Shown: piece after piece, positions 5,970 through 11,592 of the stretch
How the letters are laid out: every line of letters begins with the position of its first letter
Numbering within the stretch: position 1 is the stretch's first letter
From: an uncultured Variovorax sp.
GTDB lineage: Bacteria; Pseudomonadota; Gammaproteobacteria; Burkholderiales; Burkholderiaceae
Direction: 5' to 3'
DNA length: 11,592 bases
NCBI GenBank assembly: GCA_946478645.1
Contig: CAMLCW010000148.1
Span: forward strand, 1 to 11,592
Program-made: the position numbers and the translations under genes
The notes under the pieces: generated by a model
What the model was told of the DNA's origin: nothing
The model's input: only the letters and a program-made list of their open reading frames with translations
The model's database searches: none

Positions 5970-6721
5970 TCCGTCCGGATCGCGCCATCGGGCACCCGCA
6001 GCGCGCGAAGCATGCCGATCACCGCTTCGACGAACGCGTTCTGTCCGCAGATGTAGACGGTGGTCGACTGCGCGGCCGCGTTGCCCAACTGCTGCAACGC
6101 GGCGCCCAGGTCGGCTTCGCTCAGGCGCCCGAGGCGATCCTGCGCGCGCGGCACCGATGTGTCGCGCGACAGCGCCAGCCGGGCATGGAAGCCGCGCCCA
6201 AGTGCCTCCCAGCGCTGCAGCTCGGGCCACAGCGCCACCTCCGCCAGGGTGCGCGCCGCGGCCACCAGCACCATCGGCTGGCGCGCGCCCGAGGCCGCAT
6301 GGTGGGCCGCCATCGACAGCAGCGGCACCAGGCCGGAGCCGCCGCCGATCAAGAGCGCCGGCTGCGCCGCTTCGGCGTGCCAGACGAAGTGGCCGCCCAC
6401 CGGGCCGAGGATCTCGATTTCTTCGCCGGGCGTGGCCGCATCGTGGAACCAGGGTGAGACTTCGCCGTCGGCCAGCCGCTCGATGCCGAGCTCGTAGACG
6501 CCGTCGCGTTCGGGCGGCGACAGCAGCGAATAGCTGCGCTGCGCCTGGTAGCCGTCCTCCGCCGTGAGCCGCACGTCGAGGTGCTGGCCCGCCAGTGGCC
6601 GGTGCCACGCTTCGGGCCGCAGCACGATGCGGCGCAGGCGCGGGCCGAGCGGCTCGATCGCTTCGATGCGCGCACGCTGCCACGCCGACGCGAAGGCACG
6701 CGGGCCTTCGGCCTCAGCCAT
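5954..6721 (-). CDS. FAD/NAD(P)-binding ferredoxin-reductase-like oxidoreductase, last gene of the sen operon
   Basis: A 255-aa protein with the two-domain ferredoxin:NAD(P)+ reductase fold. The N-terminal beta-barrel has R62-S-Y64-S65 (QRSYSLLSP), the motif that holds FAD. The C-terminal domain has ALLIGGGSGLVPLLSM with GGGSG at 126-130, which binds NAD(P)H, and ends with YICGQNAFVEAVIGML, the family's C-G-x-x-x-F-x-E-x-V segment. Only one Cys is present, so there is no 2Fe-2S domain; electrons should pass from NAD(P)H to FAD and on to a partner. Its ATG lies inside the end of the molybdopterin protein gene (8-nt overlap ATGGCTGA), so translation is probably coupled and the two likely form one redox system. 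No signal peptide, hence cytosolic. The link to selenium metabolism is by operon position only. Confidence 0.88.
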   Translation of the reverse strand: MAEAEGPRAFASAWQRARIEAIEPLGPRLRRIVLRPEAWHRPLAGQHLDVRLTAEDGYQAQRSYSLLSPPERDGVYELGIERLADGEVSPWFHDAATPGEEIEILGPVGGHFVWHAEAAQPALLIGGGSGLVPLLSMAAHHAASGARQPMVLVAAARTLAEVALWPELQRWEALGRGFHARLALSRDTSVPRAQDRLGRLSEADLGAALQQLGNAAAQSTTVYICGQNAFVEAVIGMLRALRVPDGAIRTERFGG

Positions 6722-7322
6722 AGCGCTCTTCGCGGAACGGATCGCCGCGCATGTGATAGCCGCGCAGTTCCCAGAACCCGGGCTCGTCGACCTTGGTGAA
6801 CTGCAGCGTGTCGACCCATTTGGCCGACTTCCAGAGATACAGGTGCGGCACCAGCAGGCGTGCGGGCCCGCCGTGGGCGTGCGCCAGCGGTTGGTCGTCG
6901 AAATGCGTCGCGATCATCGCGCGGCCGTCGGCCAGGTCGGCCAGCGGCACGTTGGTGCTGTAGCCGTCGGCCGAATGCGCCAGCAGCCAGCGCGTGGGCG
7001 GCTCGAGGCCGGCCGCTTCGAGCAAGGTGTCGATGCTGACGCCGCGCCAGCGCGTGTCGAACTTGGACCAGGTCGTCACGCAATGGATATCGGCCACGCG
7101 CTCGGTCTGCGGCAGGGCCTGGAACTCGTCCCAGGTCCAGCTGTGGACCGGCCGCGGGCCGACCTTGAGCTTCAGGCGCCAGTCTTTCAAATCGGGTTCG
7201 GGCGGCGTGGCGCCGGAGGTCATGACCGGGAAGCCGTCGGTCAGCGATTGGCCGGGTGGCAGCCGGCCGCCGTGGTTGTCGACATTGCGGTTGCGGCCGC
7301 TGAACGAGCGATTGATGGGCAT
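6714..7322 (-). CDS. Sulfite-oxidase-like molybdopterin-dependent oxidoreductase, in the sen operon
   Basis: A 202-aa single-domain member of the sulfite oxidase/YedY (MsrP)-like molybdopterin family. Cys81 in DIHCVTTWSKFDTRWRG matches the position of the conserved Mo-ligating cysteine, and RWLLAHSADGYSTNVPL and GGPARLLVPHLYLWKSAKWV are the usual cofactor-contacting segments. It has no Tat or other signal, unlike MsrP and periplasmic sulfite oxidases, so it should act in the cytosol. The chosen start, MPINRSFSGRN, has GGAG at 7334-7331, 8 nt upstream; a start at 7415 would run 74 nt into selD and is unlikely. It lies 19 nt after selD/senC and overlaps the FAD reductase gene by 8 nt. The pair may form a NAD(P)H-FAD-Mo chain acting on an oxo-anion, S-oxide or Se-oxide. 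The substrate is unknown. Confidence 0.88.
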   Translation of the reverse strand: MPINRSFSGRNRNVDNHGGRLPPGQSLTDGFPVMTSGATPPEPDLKDWRLKLKVGPRPVHSWTWDEFQALPQTERVADIHCVTTWSKFDTRWRGVSIDTLLEAAGLEPPTRWLLAHSADGYSTNVPLADLADGRAMIATHFDDQPLAHAHGGPARLLVPHLYLWKSAKWVDTLQFTKVDEPGFWELRGYHMRGDPFREERYG

Positions 7323-7341
7323 GGGGCGTTCTCCGGAACGG

Positions 7342-8409
7342 TTAGCTGACCTGCACCCGCGGTGCGTCGCTCGCGGCGGCGATGCTGCCGACCACGGCAG
7401 CCTGCGCGAAGCCATGGCGCGCGAACACGGCCAGCACCTCGTCGAGCGCGTCGGGCGCGCACGAGACGAGCAGTCCGCCGCTGGTCTGCGGGTCGGTCAG
7501 CAGCGCCTGGTCTTCCTCGGCGAAGCCGCCAGGCAGCACCACCTCGTTGCCATAGCCTTCCCAGTTGCGCCCCGAGGCGCCGGTGACGAAGCCGCGCGCC
7601 GCGAGTGCGCGCACGCCGTCCATCAGCGGCACGGCCGACCAGTCGAGCCGCACCTCGCACTTCGCGCCGCGCGCCATCTCGAGCGCGTGGCCCGCGAGGC
7701 CGAAGCCGGTGACATCGGTCAGTGCATGCACGCCGGGCAGGGCGGCGAGTTCGGGGCCGGGCGTATTCAGCTGGGTGGTGGTCGCGATCATCCGTGCATA
7801 GCCCGCATCGTCGAGCTCGCCCTTCTTCAGCGCGGCGGACATCACGCCCACGCCCACCGGCTTGCCCAGCACGAGCAGGTCGCCGGGGCGCGCATCGGCA
7901 TTGCGCTTGACGTGCTTCGGATGCACCAGGCCCAGCGCCACCAGGCCGTAGATGGCCTCGACCGAATCGATGGTGTGGCCGCCCGCAATCGGGATGCCCG
8001 CCGCTTGGCAGACGGAAGAACCGCCTTCGAGGATGCGCCCGATGGTCTGCGTCGACAGCACGTTGACCGGCATCGCGACCAGCGCCAGCGCCATGATGGG
8101 GCGGCCGCCCATCGCGTACACGTCGCTGATCGCATTGGTGGCGGCGATGCGGCCGAAGTCGTGCGGGTCGTCGACGATCGGCATGAAGAAGTCGGTGGTC
8201 GCGATCAACGCCTGCTGCTCGTTGAGCTGGTAGACCGCCGCATCGTCCGCCGTCTCGATGCCGACGAGCAGTTCCTTGGGCAGCGGCATGCCCGTCGTTC
8301 CCTTGAGGATCTCGGACAGCACGGCCGGTGCGATCTTGCAGCCGCAGCCGCCCCCGTGGGAGAGCGAGGTCAGGCGGGGCTCGATGGGTTTGTCGATGGT
8401 GGTGTTCAT
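7342..8409 (-). CDS. selD: Selenophosphate synthetase (SelD; SenC of the selenoneine pathway)
   Basis: A 355-aa selenide,water dikinase (E. coli SelD is 347 aa): ATP + selenide + water give selenophosphate, AMP and phosphate. The N-terminal loop SHGGGCGCKIAP carries Cys22 and Lys25, equivalent to E. coli Cys17 and Lys20; Cys22 is encoded by TGC, so this is the cysteine form and not the selenocysteine form. Conserved Asp-rich metal/ATP segments follow: ETADDAAVY, TTDFFMPIVDD, NAISDVYAMGG, and later LTDVTGFGLAGH and LTDPQTSGGLL. The start lies 6 nt after the senB stop with no strong ribosome site, implying translational coupling. In sen clusters this gene is called senC and supplies selenophosphate to SenB. 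It could also feed selenocysteine or selenouridine synthesis if this is the only selD in the genome. Downstream genes follow after 19 nt. Confidence 0.96.
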   Translation of the reverse strand: MNTTIDKPIEPRLTSLSHGGGCGCKIAPAVLSEILKGTTGMPLPKELLVGIETADDAAVYQLNEQQALIATTDFFMPIVDDPHDFGRIAATNAISDVYAMGGRPIMALALVAMPVNVLSTQTIGRILEGGSSVCQAAGIPIAGGHTIDSVEAIYGLVALGLVHPKHVKRNADARPGDLLVLGKPVGVGVMSAALKKGELDDAGYARMIATTTQLNTPGPELAALPGVHALTDVTGFGLAGHALEMARGAKCEVRLDWSAVPLMDGVRALAARGFVTGASGRNWEGYGNEVVLPGGFAEEDQALLTDPQTSGGLLVSCAPDALDEVLAVFARHGFAQAAVVGSIAAASDAPRVQVS

Positions 8410-8415
8410 GGCGGT

Positions 8416-9408
8416 TCAGTCGGACATCGGGAAGGGCGCAGCACGCGGTGCGGCTGCGAGGCTTTGGGCGATCAGCGCATGCAGGGCCGCATGCTCCTGC
8501 GCCGGGGCGAACAGCGGCGCGCGCGCGTCGCACTGTGATCGAAGATGGGAAAGCATAGCGGGTTCATCGCGCAGCCGTGCCAGCAGCGCGGCCAGCGCAG
8601 GCGCATCGTCGGCAGCGAAATAGCCGTCGTAGTCCGGCCCCAGCAGGCCCACGTTGCCGTCGATGCGCGATGCGAGCACCGGCGTGCCGCTGCGTAGCGC
8701 CTCGATCACCACGTGCGCGCCGCCCTCCATGCGGCTGGGGTGGACCAGCACGTGGGCCGCCTGTATGCGGCGGCGCGCCGCGGCGTGCGCCATTTCGCCG
8801 AGCCAGCGGTAGCGCGGGCACGCACGCATCAGTGCGGTGGCCTCGTCGCCGAGCGCAGTGCACAAGGGGGCGCCGATGTGGTCGAGCAGGATGTCGCTGC
8901 GCCCGTCGAGCAGGCGCGCCGCTTCGAAGAAGGTCTGCGGCGCCTTCTCGGGCCGCAGGTGGCCGACCATCACTGCGCGCAGATGGCGCTCGGACTTGGG
9001 AAGGCGCTGCCGTGCAGTGCTCGATTGCAGCAGCACGCGTGCCTTGAAGCGAAGCGCCTCGGGCAGGGCGAGCGCTCCGACCTCGTTGAGCACCACGAGC
9101 CGGTCTGCATGCTGCAGCGATGCTTGCGCCGATGCGTCGGCGGCGATGTCGCGGTAGAGATCGGTGCCGGTGAGCACCAGCACCAGGGGCGCTGCCGCGC
9201 GCTGTGTTCGCCAGCGTGCCACCGAGCCCGCCGAGCGGCGCGCGTGCAGCGCGATCATCAGGTCCTCGTCGCCGCCGTCCCACTGCGAGGCGAGCCGCAC
9301 GCAGTATTCTTTGCCAAGCATCCGGGCCCAGCGGTCGGCCGTCTGCCAGTTGCCGTTGTTGGCCTCTGCCAATGCGGGCGTCACGATCACGATGCTGGGT
9401 TTGCGCAT
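8416..9408 (-). CDS. senB: Selenosugar synthase SenB (GT-B glycosyltransferase)
   Basis: A 330-aa GT-B fold glycosyltransferase. It opens MRKPSIVIVTPALAEANNGN, with the NGN loop and TADRWARML helix of the N-terminal domain. The C-terminal donor-binding domain has VMVGHLRPEKAPQTFFEAA, then HPSRMEGGAHVVIEALRSG with the E(x7)E pair Glu228 and Glu236 that binds UDP-sugar. In the sen pathway (Kayrouz and colleagues, 2022) SenB transfers selenium from selenophosphate to a UDP-sugar, giving a 1-selenosugar. The identification rests on the triad senA-senB-selD; domain sequence alone would say only GT4-like. The start is ATG 9408; a TTG at 9414 is also in frame. No clear ribosome site precedes either. 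It leads the minus-strand operon and ends 6 nt before senC. The senA start codon is only 17 bp away in the opposite direction. Confidence 0.92.
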   Translation of the reverse strand: MRKPSIVIVTPALAEANNGNWQTADRWARMLGKEYCVRLASQWDGGDEDLMIALHARRSAGSVARWRTQRAAAPLVLVLTGTDLYRDIAADASAQASLQHADRLVVLNEVGALALPEALRFKARVLLQSSTARQRLPKSERHLRAVMVGHLRPEKAPQTFFEAARLLDGRSDILLDHIGAPLCTALGDEATALMRACPRYRWLGEMAHAAARRRIQAAHVLVHPSRMEGGAHVVIEALRSGTPVLASRIDGNVGLLGPDYDGYFAADDAPALAALLARLRDEPAMLSHLRSQCDARAPLFAPAQEHAALHALIAQSLAAAPRAAPFPMSD

Positions 9409-9445
9409 GTACAAAGGTGATCAAGATGATGGAAATGAGCGCTCA
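9409..9445. promoter_or_regulatory. senA/senB divergent junction with ribosome site and palindromes
   Basis: Seventeen bases (9409-9425) separate the two start codons. AAAGGTGA at 9413-9420 is the senA ribosome site. TGATCA (9418-9423) and TGAGCGCTCA (9436-9445) are perfect palindromes; the longer one lies over the first codons of senA. On the minus strand GTCACA, a 17-nt spacer and CATCAT (9431-9426) resemble a weak promoter for senB, with 4 of 6 matches each. Promoters for both genes must overlap the opposing coding region. Read by eye; no regulator is known for this site. Confidence 0.35.
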
Positions 9446-10643
9446 AAGTGTGACGGATGCCCGCCGTGCAGACGCGGATGGACTGGCAGATGCGCTGCGC
9501 TCCAGCCGCGACGACACCCTGCGCACCTTTGCCGCCATCGAGGCGGCGCTGGCGCAATCGAACGTTCCACAATGGGAGACCCTCAATCCTCCTTTGTGGG
9601 AGTTGGGCCATGTCGGTTGGTTCCAGTCGTACTGGATCGAACGCAACCCGGCGCGTTCTGCGGGTGCCGACGCCGATCCCGATGCGCCCCGGCTGCCCGC
9701 GGCACGGCCCGACGCCGATGCCCTGTACGACTCGGGCAAGGTCATCCATGGTTCGCGCTGGTCGCTTCCGTTGCCGAGCGCCGATGCCACGCGCAGCGAA
9801 CTGGCCGGGCAACTGGCGCGCACGCTCGCGCGGCTCGGCGAAGCGGACGGGAGCGATGCGGGGCTCTATTTCTTTCGGCTCGCGCTGTTCCACGAAGACA
9901 TGCACCACGAGGCCGCGCTCTACATGGCGCAGAGCCTCGGACTGGCGATCGCCGACCCGCGCTGGCAGGAGCGCGCGCTGGTGCGCAGCGGACGCACGCT
10001 GTCCTTCGAGGCCGGCCCGTGGCTGCTGGGCAGCGCGGGCCCGGGCTTTGCGTTCGACAACGAACTGGCGGGCCACGCCGTGGTGCTGCCGCCGACCGAG
10101 ATCGACGGCCAGGTGGTGTGCTGGGGCGACTTCCTGCCGTTCGTCGAAGCGGGCGGCTATGACGATGCGCGCTGGTGGGACGCGGCCGGCGCCGCGTGGC
10201 TGGCGGCTGCGCAGCGTCCGCGCGGGCCGCGCTTCCTGCGGCGCGAAGGCCGTGCATGGCTTCACTGGCGCGACGGCGCATGGCAGCCGCTGGACCCGTT
10301 GTTGCCGGCATGCCATCTGTGCGCCCACGAGGCGCAGGCCTGGTGCCGCTGGGCCGGCCGGCGCCTGCCGACCGAAGCCGAGTGGGAGCGCGCGGCCATC
10401 GAGCGGCCGGGCGAGTTCGAGTGGGGACAGGTCTGGGAATGGACCGCCAGCGCGTTCCTTCCGTACCCGGGTTTCAAGCCGCATCCCTATCGCGACTATT
10501 CGGCGCCCTGGTTCGGCAGCCGCCAGGTGCTGCGCGGCGCATCGTTCATGACGCAGCCGCGCATGCGGCATCCGCGCTATCGGAACTTCTTCGTTCCCGG
10601 ACGCAACGACGTGCCCGCGGGGTTTCGCAGCTGCCGGCTGTAG
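9426..10643 (+). CDS. senA: Selenoneine synthase SenA (EgtB-like non-haem iron enzyme)
   Basis: A 405-aa homologue of the ergothioneine sulfoxide synthase EgtB. The N-terminal DinB-like domain supplies the iron ligands: His62 in WELGHVGWFQ and His156/His160 in LFHEDMHHEAALYMAQ, with the 4-residue spacing seen for His134/His138 in mycobacterial EgtB. The C-terminal formylglycine-generating-enzyme/C-type-lectin-like domain shows CRWAGRRLPTEAEWERAA, GQVWEWTASAFLPYPGF and VLRGASFMT, ending DVPAGFRSCRL. In the sen pathway it uses O2 to join hercynine to the selenosugar from SenB, leading to selenoneine. The ATG at 9426 follows AAAGGTGA; ATGs at 9429 and 9435 are also possible. The longer frame back to 9204 is low-complexity antisense of senB. 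Calling it SenA instead of EgtB relies on the neighbouring senB and selD. No egtD is present. Confidence 0.92.
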   Translation: MMEMSAQSVTDARRADADGLADALRSSRDDTLRTFAAIEAALAQSNVPQWETLNPPLWELGHVGWFQSYWIERNPARSAGADADPDAPRLPAARPDADALYDSGKVIHGSRWSLPLPSADATRSELAGQLARTLARLGEADGSDAGLYFFRLALFHEDMHHEAALYMAQSLGLAIADPRWQERALVRSGRTLSFEAGPWLLGSAGPGFAFDNELAGHAVVLPPTEIDGQVVCWGDFLPFVEAGGYDDARWWDAAGAAWLAAAQRPRGPRFLRREGRAWLHWRDGAWQPLDPLLPACHLCAHEAQAWCRWAGRRLPTEAEWERAAIERPGEFEWGQVWEWTASAFLPYPGFKPHPYRDYSAPWFGSRQVLRGASFMTQPRMRHPRYRNFFVPGRNDVPAGFRSCRL

Positions 10644-10646
10644 GAG

Positions 10647-10675
10647 CGCTGTGAGTGGCTCATTCCACTTCAGCG
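10647..10675. terminator. Hairpin between convergent senA and the RidA-family gene
   Basis: CGCTG (10647-10651) and AGTGG (10654-10658) pair with CCACT (10665-10669) and CAGCG (10671-10675), with small bulges and a CTCATT loop. It starts 3 nt after the senA stop and overlaps the end of the convergent RidA gene, whose stop codon lies in the loop. No T-run follows, so this is a candidate two-way terminator at best. Confidence 0.4.
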
Positions 10676-11118
10676 ATCAGCTCGATCTCGACGCAGGCCC
10701 CCATCGGAATCTGCGCCACGCCGAACGCGCTGCGCGCATGCGCGCCCTTCTCGGGGCCGAACACCTCGGCGATCAGCTCGCTCGCGCCGTTGGTCACCAG
10801 GTGCTGCTCGGTGAAGCTGCCGACCGAGTTGACGAGGCTCATCAGCTTGACGACGCGCTTGACCTTGTTCAGGTCGCCCACGGCCGCATGCAGCGTGCCG
10901 AGCAGGTCGATGGCGATGGCGCGCGCGGCCTTCTTGCCTTCTTCGGTGTTGATTTCGGCGCCGAGCTGGCCGACCCAGGCCTTGCCGTCCTTGCGCGCGA
11001 TGTGGCCCGAGAGGAACACCAGGTTGCCGGTGCGCACGAAGGGCACGTAGGCCGCGGCGGGCGTGGCCACCGGGGGAAGGGTGATGCCGAGGCTGGAAAG
11101 CTTGTCGTAAACGCTCAT
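10660..11118 (-). CDS. RidA family protein (YjgF/YER057c/UK114; enamine/imine deaminase-like)
   Basis: A 152-aa protein, slightly longer than the roughly 130-aa core family because of an N-terminal extension (MSVYDKLSSLGITLPPVATPAAAYVPFV). The chorismate-mutase-like core shows LVFLSGHIARKDGK, a central helix rich in AARAIAIDLLGTLHAAVGDL, and the C-terminal signature HARSAFGVAQIPMGACVEIELIAEVE. Arg129 matches the essential carboxylate-binding Arg of RidA, and Glu144 matches the conserved Glu. RidA proteins act as cytosolic trimers that hydrolyse reactive enamine/imine intermediates from PLP enzymes. This extended subgroup (F-x-G-V-A-Q-I-P) is less well characterised, so the substrate is open. 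AAGGAT precedes the ATG. The ATG overlaps the stop of the transglutaminase-like gene (ATGA), implying an operon with it and not with senA, which converges from the other strand. Confidence 0.93.
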   Translation of the reverse strand: MSVYDKLSSLGITLPPVATPAAAYVPFVRTGNLVFLSGHIARKDGKAWVGQLGAEINTEEGKKAARAIAIDLLGTLHAAVGDLNKVKRVVKLMSLVNSVGSFTEQHLVTNGASELIAEVFGPEKGAHARSAFGVAQIPMGACVEIELIAEVE

Positions 11119-11592
11119 GATGGATCCTTGTCCTGGGGTTGCGAAAACTGAATCTGTGATTGTGACGGCGCTGCCTGCGCGGCCGCGTCGCCCTGCAGTT
11201 CGTCGAGCGGGCGCACCGTCACGCCCACGTCGAGCGTGTGGCGCGCGCCGCCGTGCAGCACGCCGCGCATCGGCGACACGTCGGCATAGTCGCGGCCGAT
11301 GGCGAGTGCCACGTAGTCCTCGCCGGGCTGGCGGCCGTTGGTGGGATCGAACTCGGCCCAGCAGCCGCCGGTGCCTTCGCCACCGTCACCTTCTTCGTCC
11401 GGCAGGTAAAGCGCGACCCATGCGTGCGAGGCATCGGCGCCCACGAGCCGCGGCTGGCCGGGCGGCGGCTGCGTCAGCAGGTACCCGCTCACGTATCGCG
11501 CGGGCAGGCCCATGGCGCGCAGGCACGCGATCATGATGTGGGCGAAGTCCTGGCACACGCCCTTGCGCTGCGCGAGCGCCTCGACCGCGGGC
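11115..11592 (-). CDS. Transglutaminase-like cysteine protease domain protein (C-terminal part)
   Basis: The frame is open to the right edge of the window, so only the last 158 codons are present. The catalytic triad is visible: Cys in GVCQDFAHIMIACLRAMGLP, His in ADASHAWVALYLPD, and Asp in WAEFDPTNGRQ. ARYVSGYLLT between them is typical of bacterial transglutaminase-like proteins. After the domain comes a strand-rich segment (GRDYADVSPMRGVLHGG, HTLDVGVTVRPLDE) common to this family, and a Gln/Ser-rich tail. Such proteins usually act as peptidases or amide hydrolases; in many proteobacteria they lie with alpha-E and circularly permuted ATP-grasp genes, which would be looked for upstream, outside the window. 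The stop codon overlaps the RidA start by ATGA. The apparent GTG start at 11558 is internal, since conserved sequence (PAVEALAQRKG) precedes it. Confidence 0.92.
   Translation of the reverse strand, partial: PAVEALAQRKGVCQDFAHIMIACLRAMGLPARYVSGYLLTQPPPGQPRLVGADASHAWVALYLPDEEGDGGEGTGGCWAEFDPTNGRQPGEDYVALAIGRDYADVSPMRGVLHGGARHTLDVGVTVRPLDELQGDAAAQAAPSQSQIQFSQPQDKDPS

Noticed and set aside
3937..6567. 876-aa plus-strand frame running through plcN and into the reductase region
   Set aside because: Arg/Ala/Pro-rich product, crosses the convergent hairpin and two real genes in other frames; no motif.
7323..7415. Longer start for the molybdopterin protein inside selD
   Set aside because: It would overlap selD by 74 nt; the start at 7322 has GGAG at good spacing and begins a family-like N-terminus.
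5954..8409. Selenocysteine (in-frame TGA) in selD or the two redox genes
   Set aside because: The SelD active-site residue is a TGC cysteine, the Mo-ligand is also TGC, and all three frames run uninterrupted to normal stops.
9204..9425. Longer senA frame with 74 extra N-terminal residues
   Set aside because: The extra part is Arg/Ser-rich antisense of senB with no EgtB similarity, while 9426 has AAAGGTGA in front.
9426..10643. Ordinary ergothioneine EgtB instead of SenA
   Set aside because: Motifs alone would allow it, but an adjacent GT-B enzyme plus selD and the absence of egtA/C/D/E match the sen pathway; kept as the main alternative for phylogenetic testing.
1..11592. tRNA, rRNA, CRISPR arrays, transposases, integrases or attachment sites
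   Set aside because: Nothing recognisable on either strand; coding density is continuous and no direct-repeat arrays were seen.

Overview
The window is GC-rich, densely coded DNA with Burkholderiales-style gene content. It most resembles Variovorax or a close Comamonadaceae relative. That placement is inferred from base composition, protein character and the sen cluster (first described in Variovorax paradoxus among others); no database search was possible.

Left part (1-3147, + strand): the 3' end of an SsuB/TauB-type ABC ATPase, its Tat-type substrate-binding protein, and a GMC-family FAD oxidoreductase. The last two are separated by a 161-bp near-complete palindrome. Together they look like uptake and oxidation of a small organic molecule of unknown identity.

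Middle part (3148-5923, + strand): a terminator-like hairpin, then a candidate PhoB-dependent promoter whose geometry matches E. coli phoA, a 66-aa lipoprotein, and a Tat-exported phosphocholine-type phospholipase C. This reads as a phosphate-scavenging unit. A 13-bp perfect hairpin closes it against the convergent operon that follows.

Core of interest (5954-10643): the selenoneine pathway. senA (EgtB-like selenoneine synthase, +) diverges with only a 17-bp gap from a - strand operon senB (selenosugar synthase) - senC/selD (selenophosphate synthetase) - sulfite-oxidase-like molybdopterin protein - FAD/NAD(P) ferredoxin-reductase-like protein. The established chemistry is: SenC makes selenophosphate, SenB transfers selenium to a UDP-sugar, and SenA joins the selenosugar to hercynine using iron and O2. 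The last two genes are tightly coupled to senC (19-nt gap, then an 8-nt overlap). To my knowledge they are not part of the described pathway, and they are the best candidate here for an undescribed selenium redox function. No egtD (the hercynine-forming methyltransferase) is in the window.

Right end (10660-11592, - strand): a RidA-family protein overlapping by ATGA the 3' end of a transglutaminase-like cysteine peptidase gene that runs off the window. It converges on senA with a hairpin between.

No tRNA, rRNA, CRISPR array, transposase or gene-free stretch longer than 300 bases was found.
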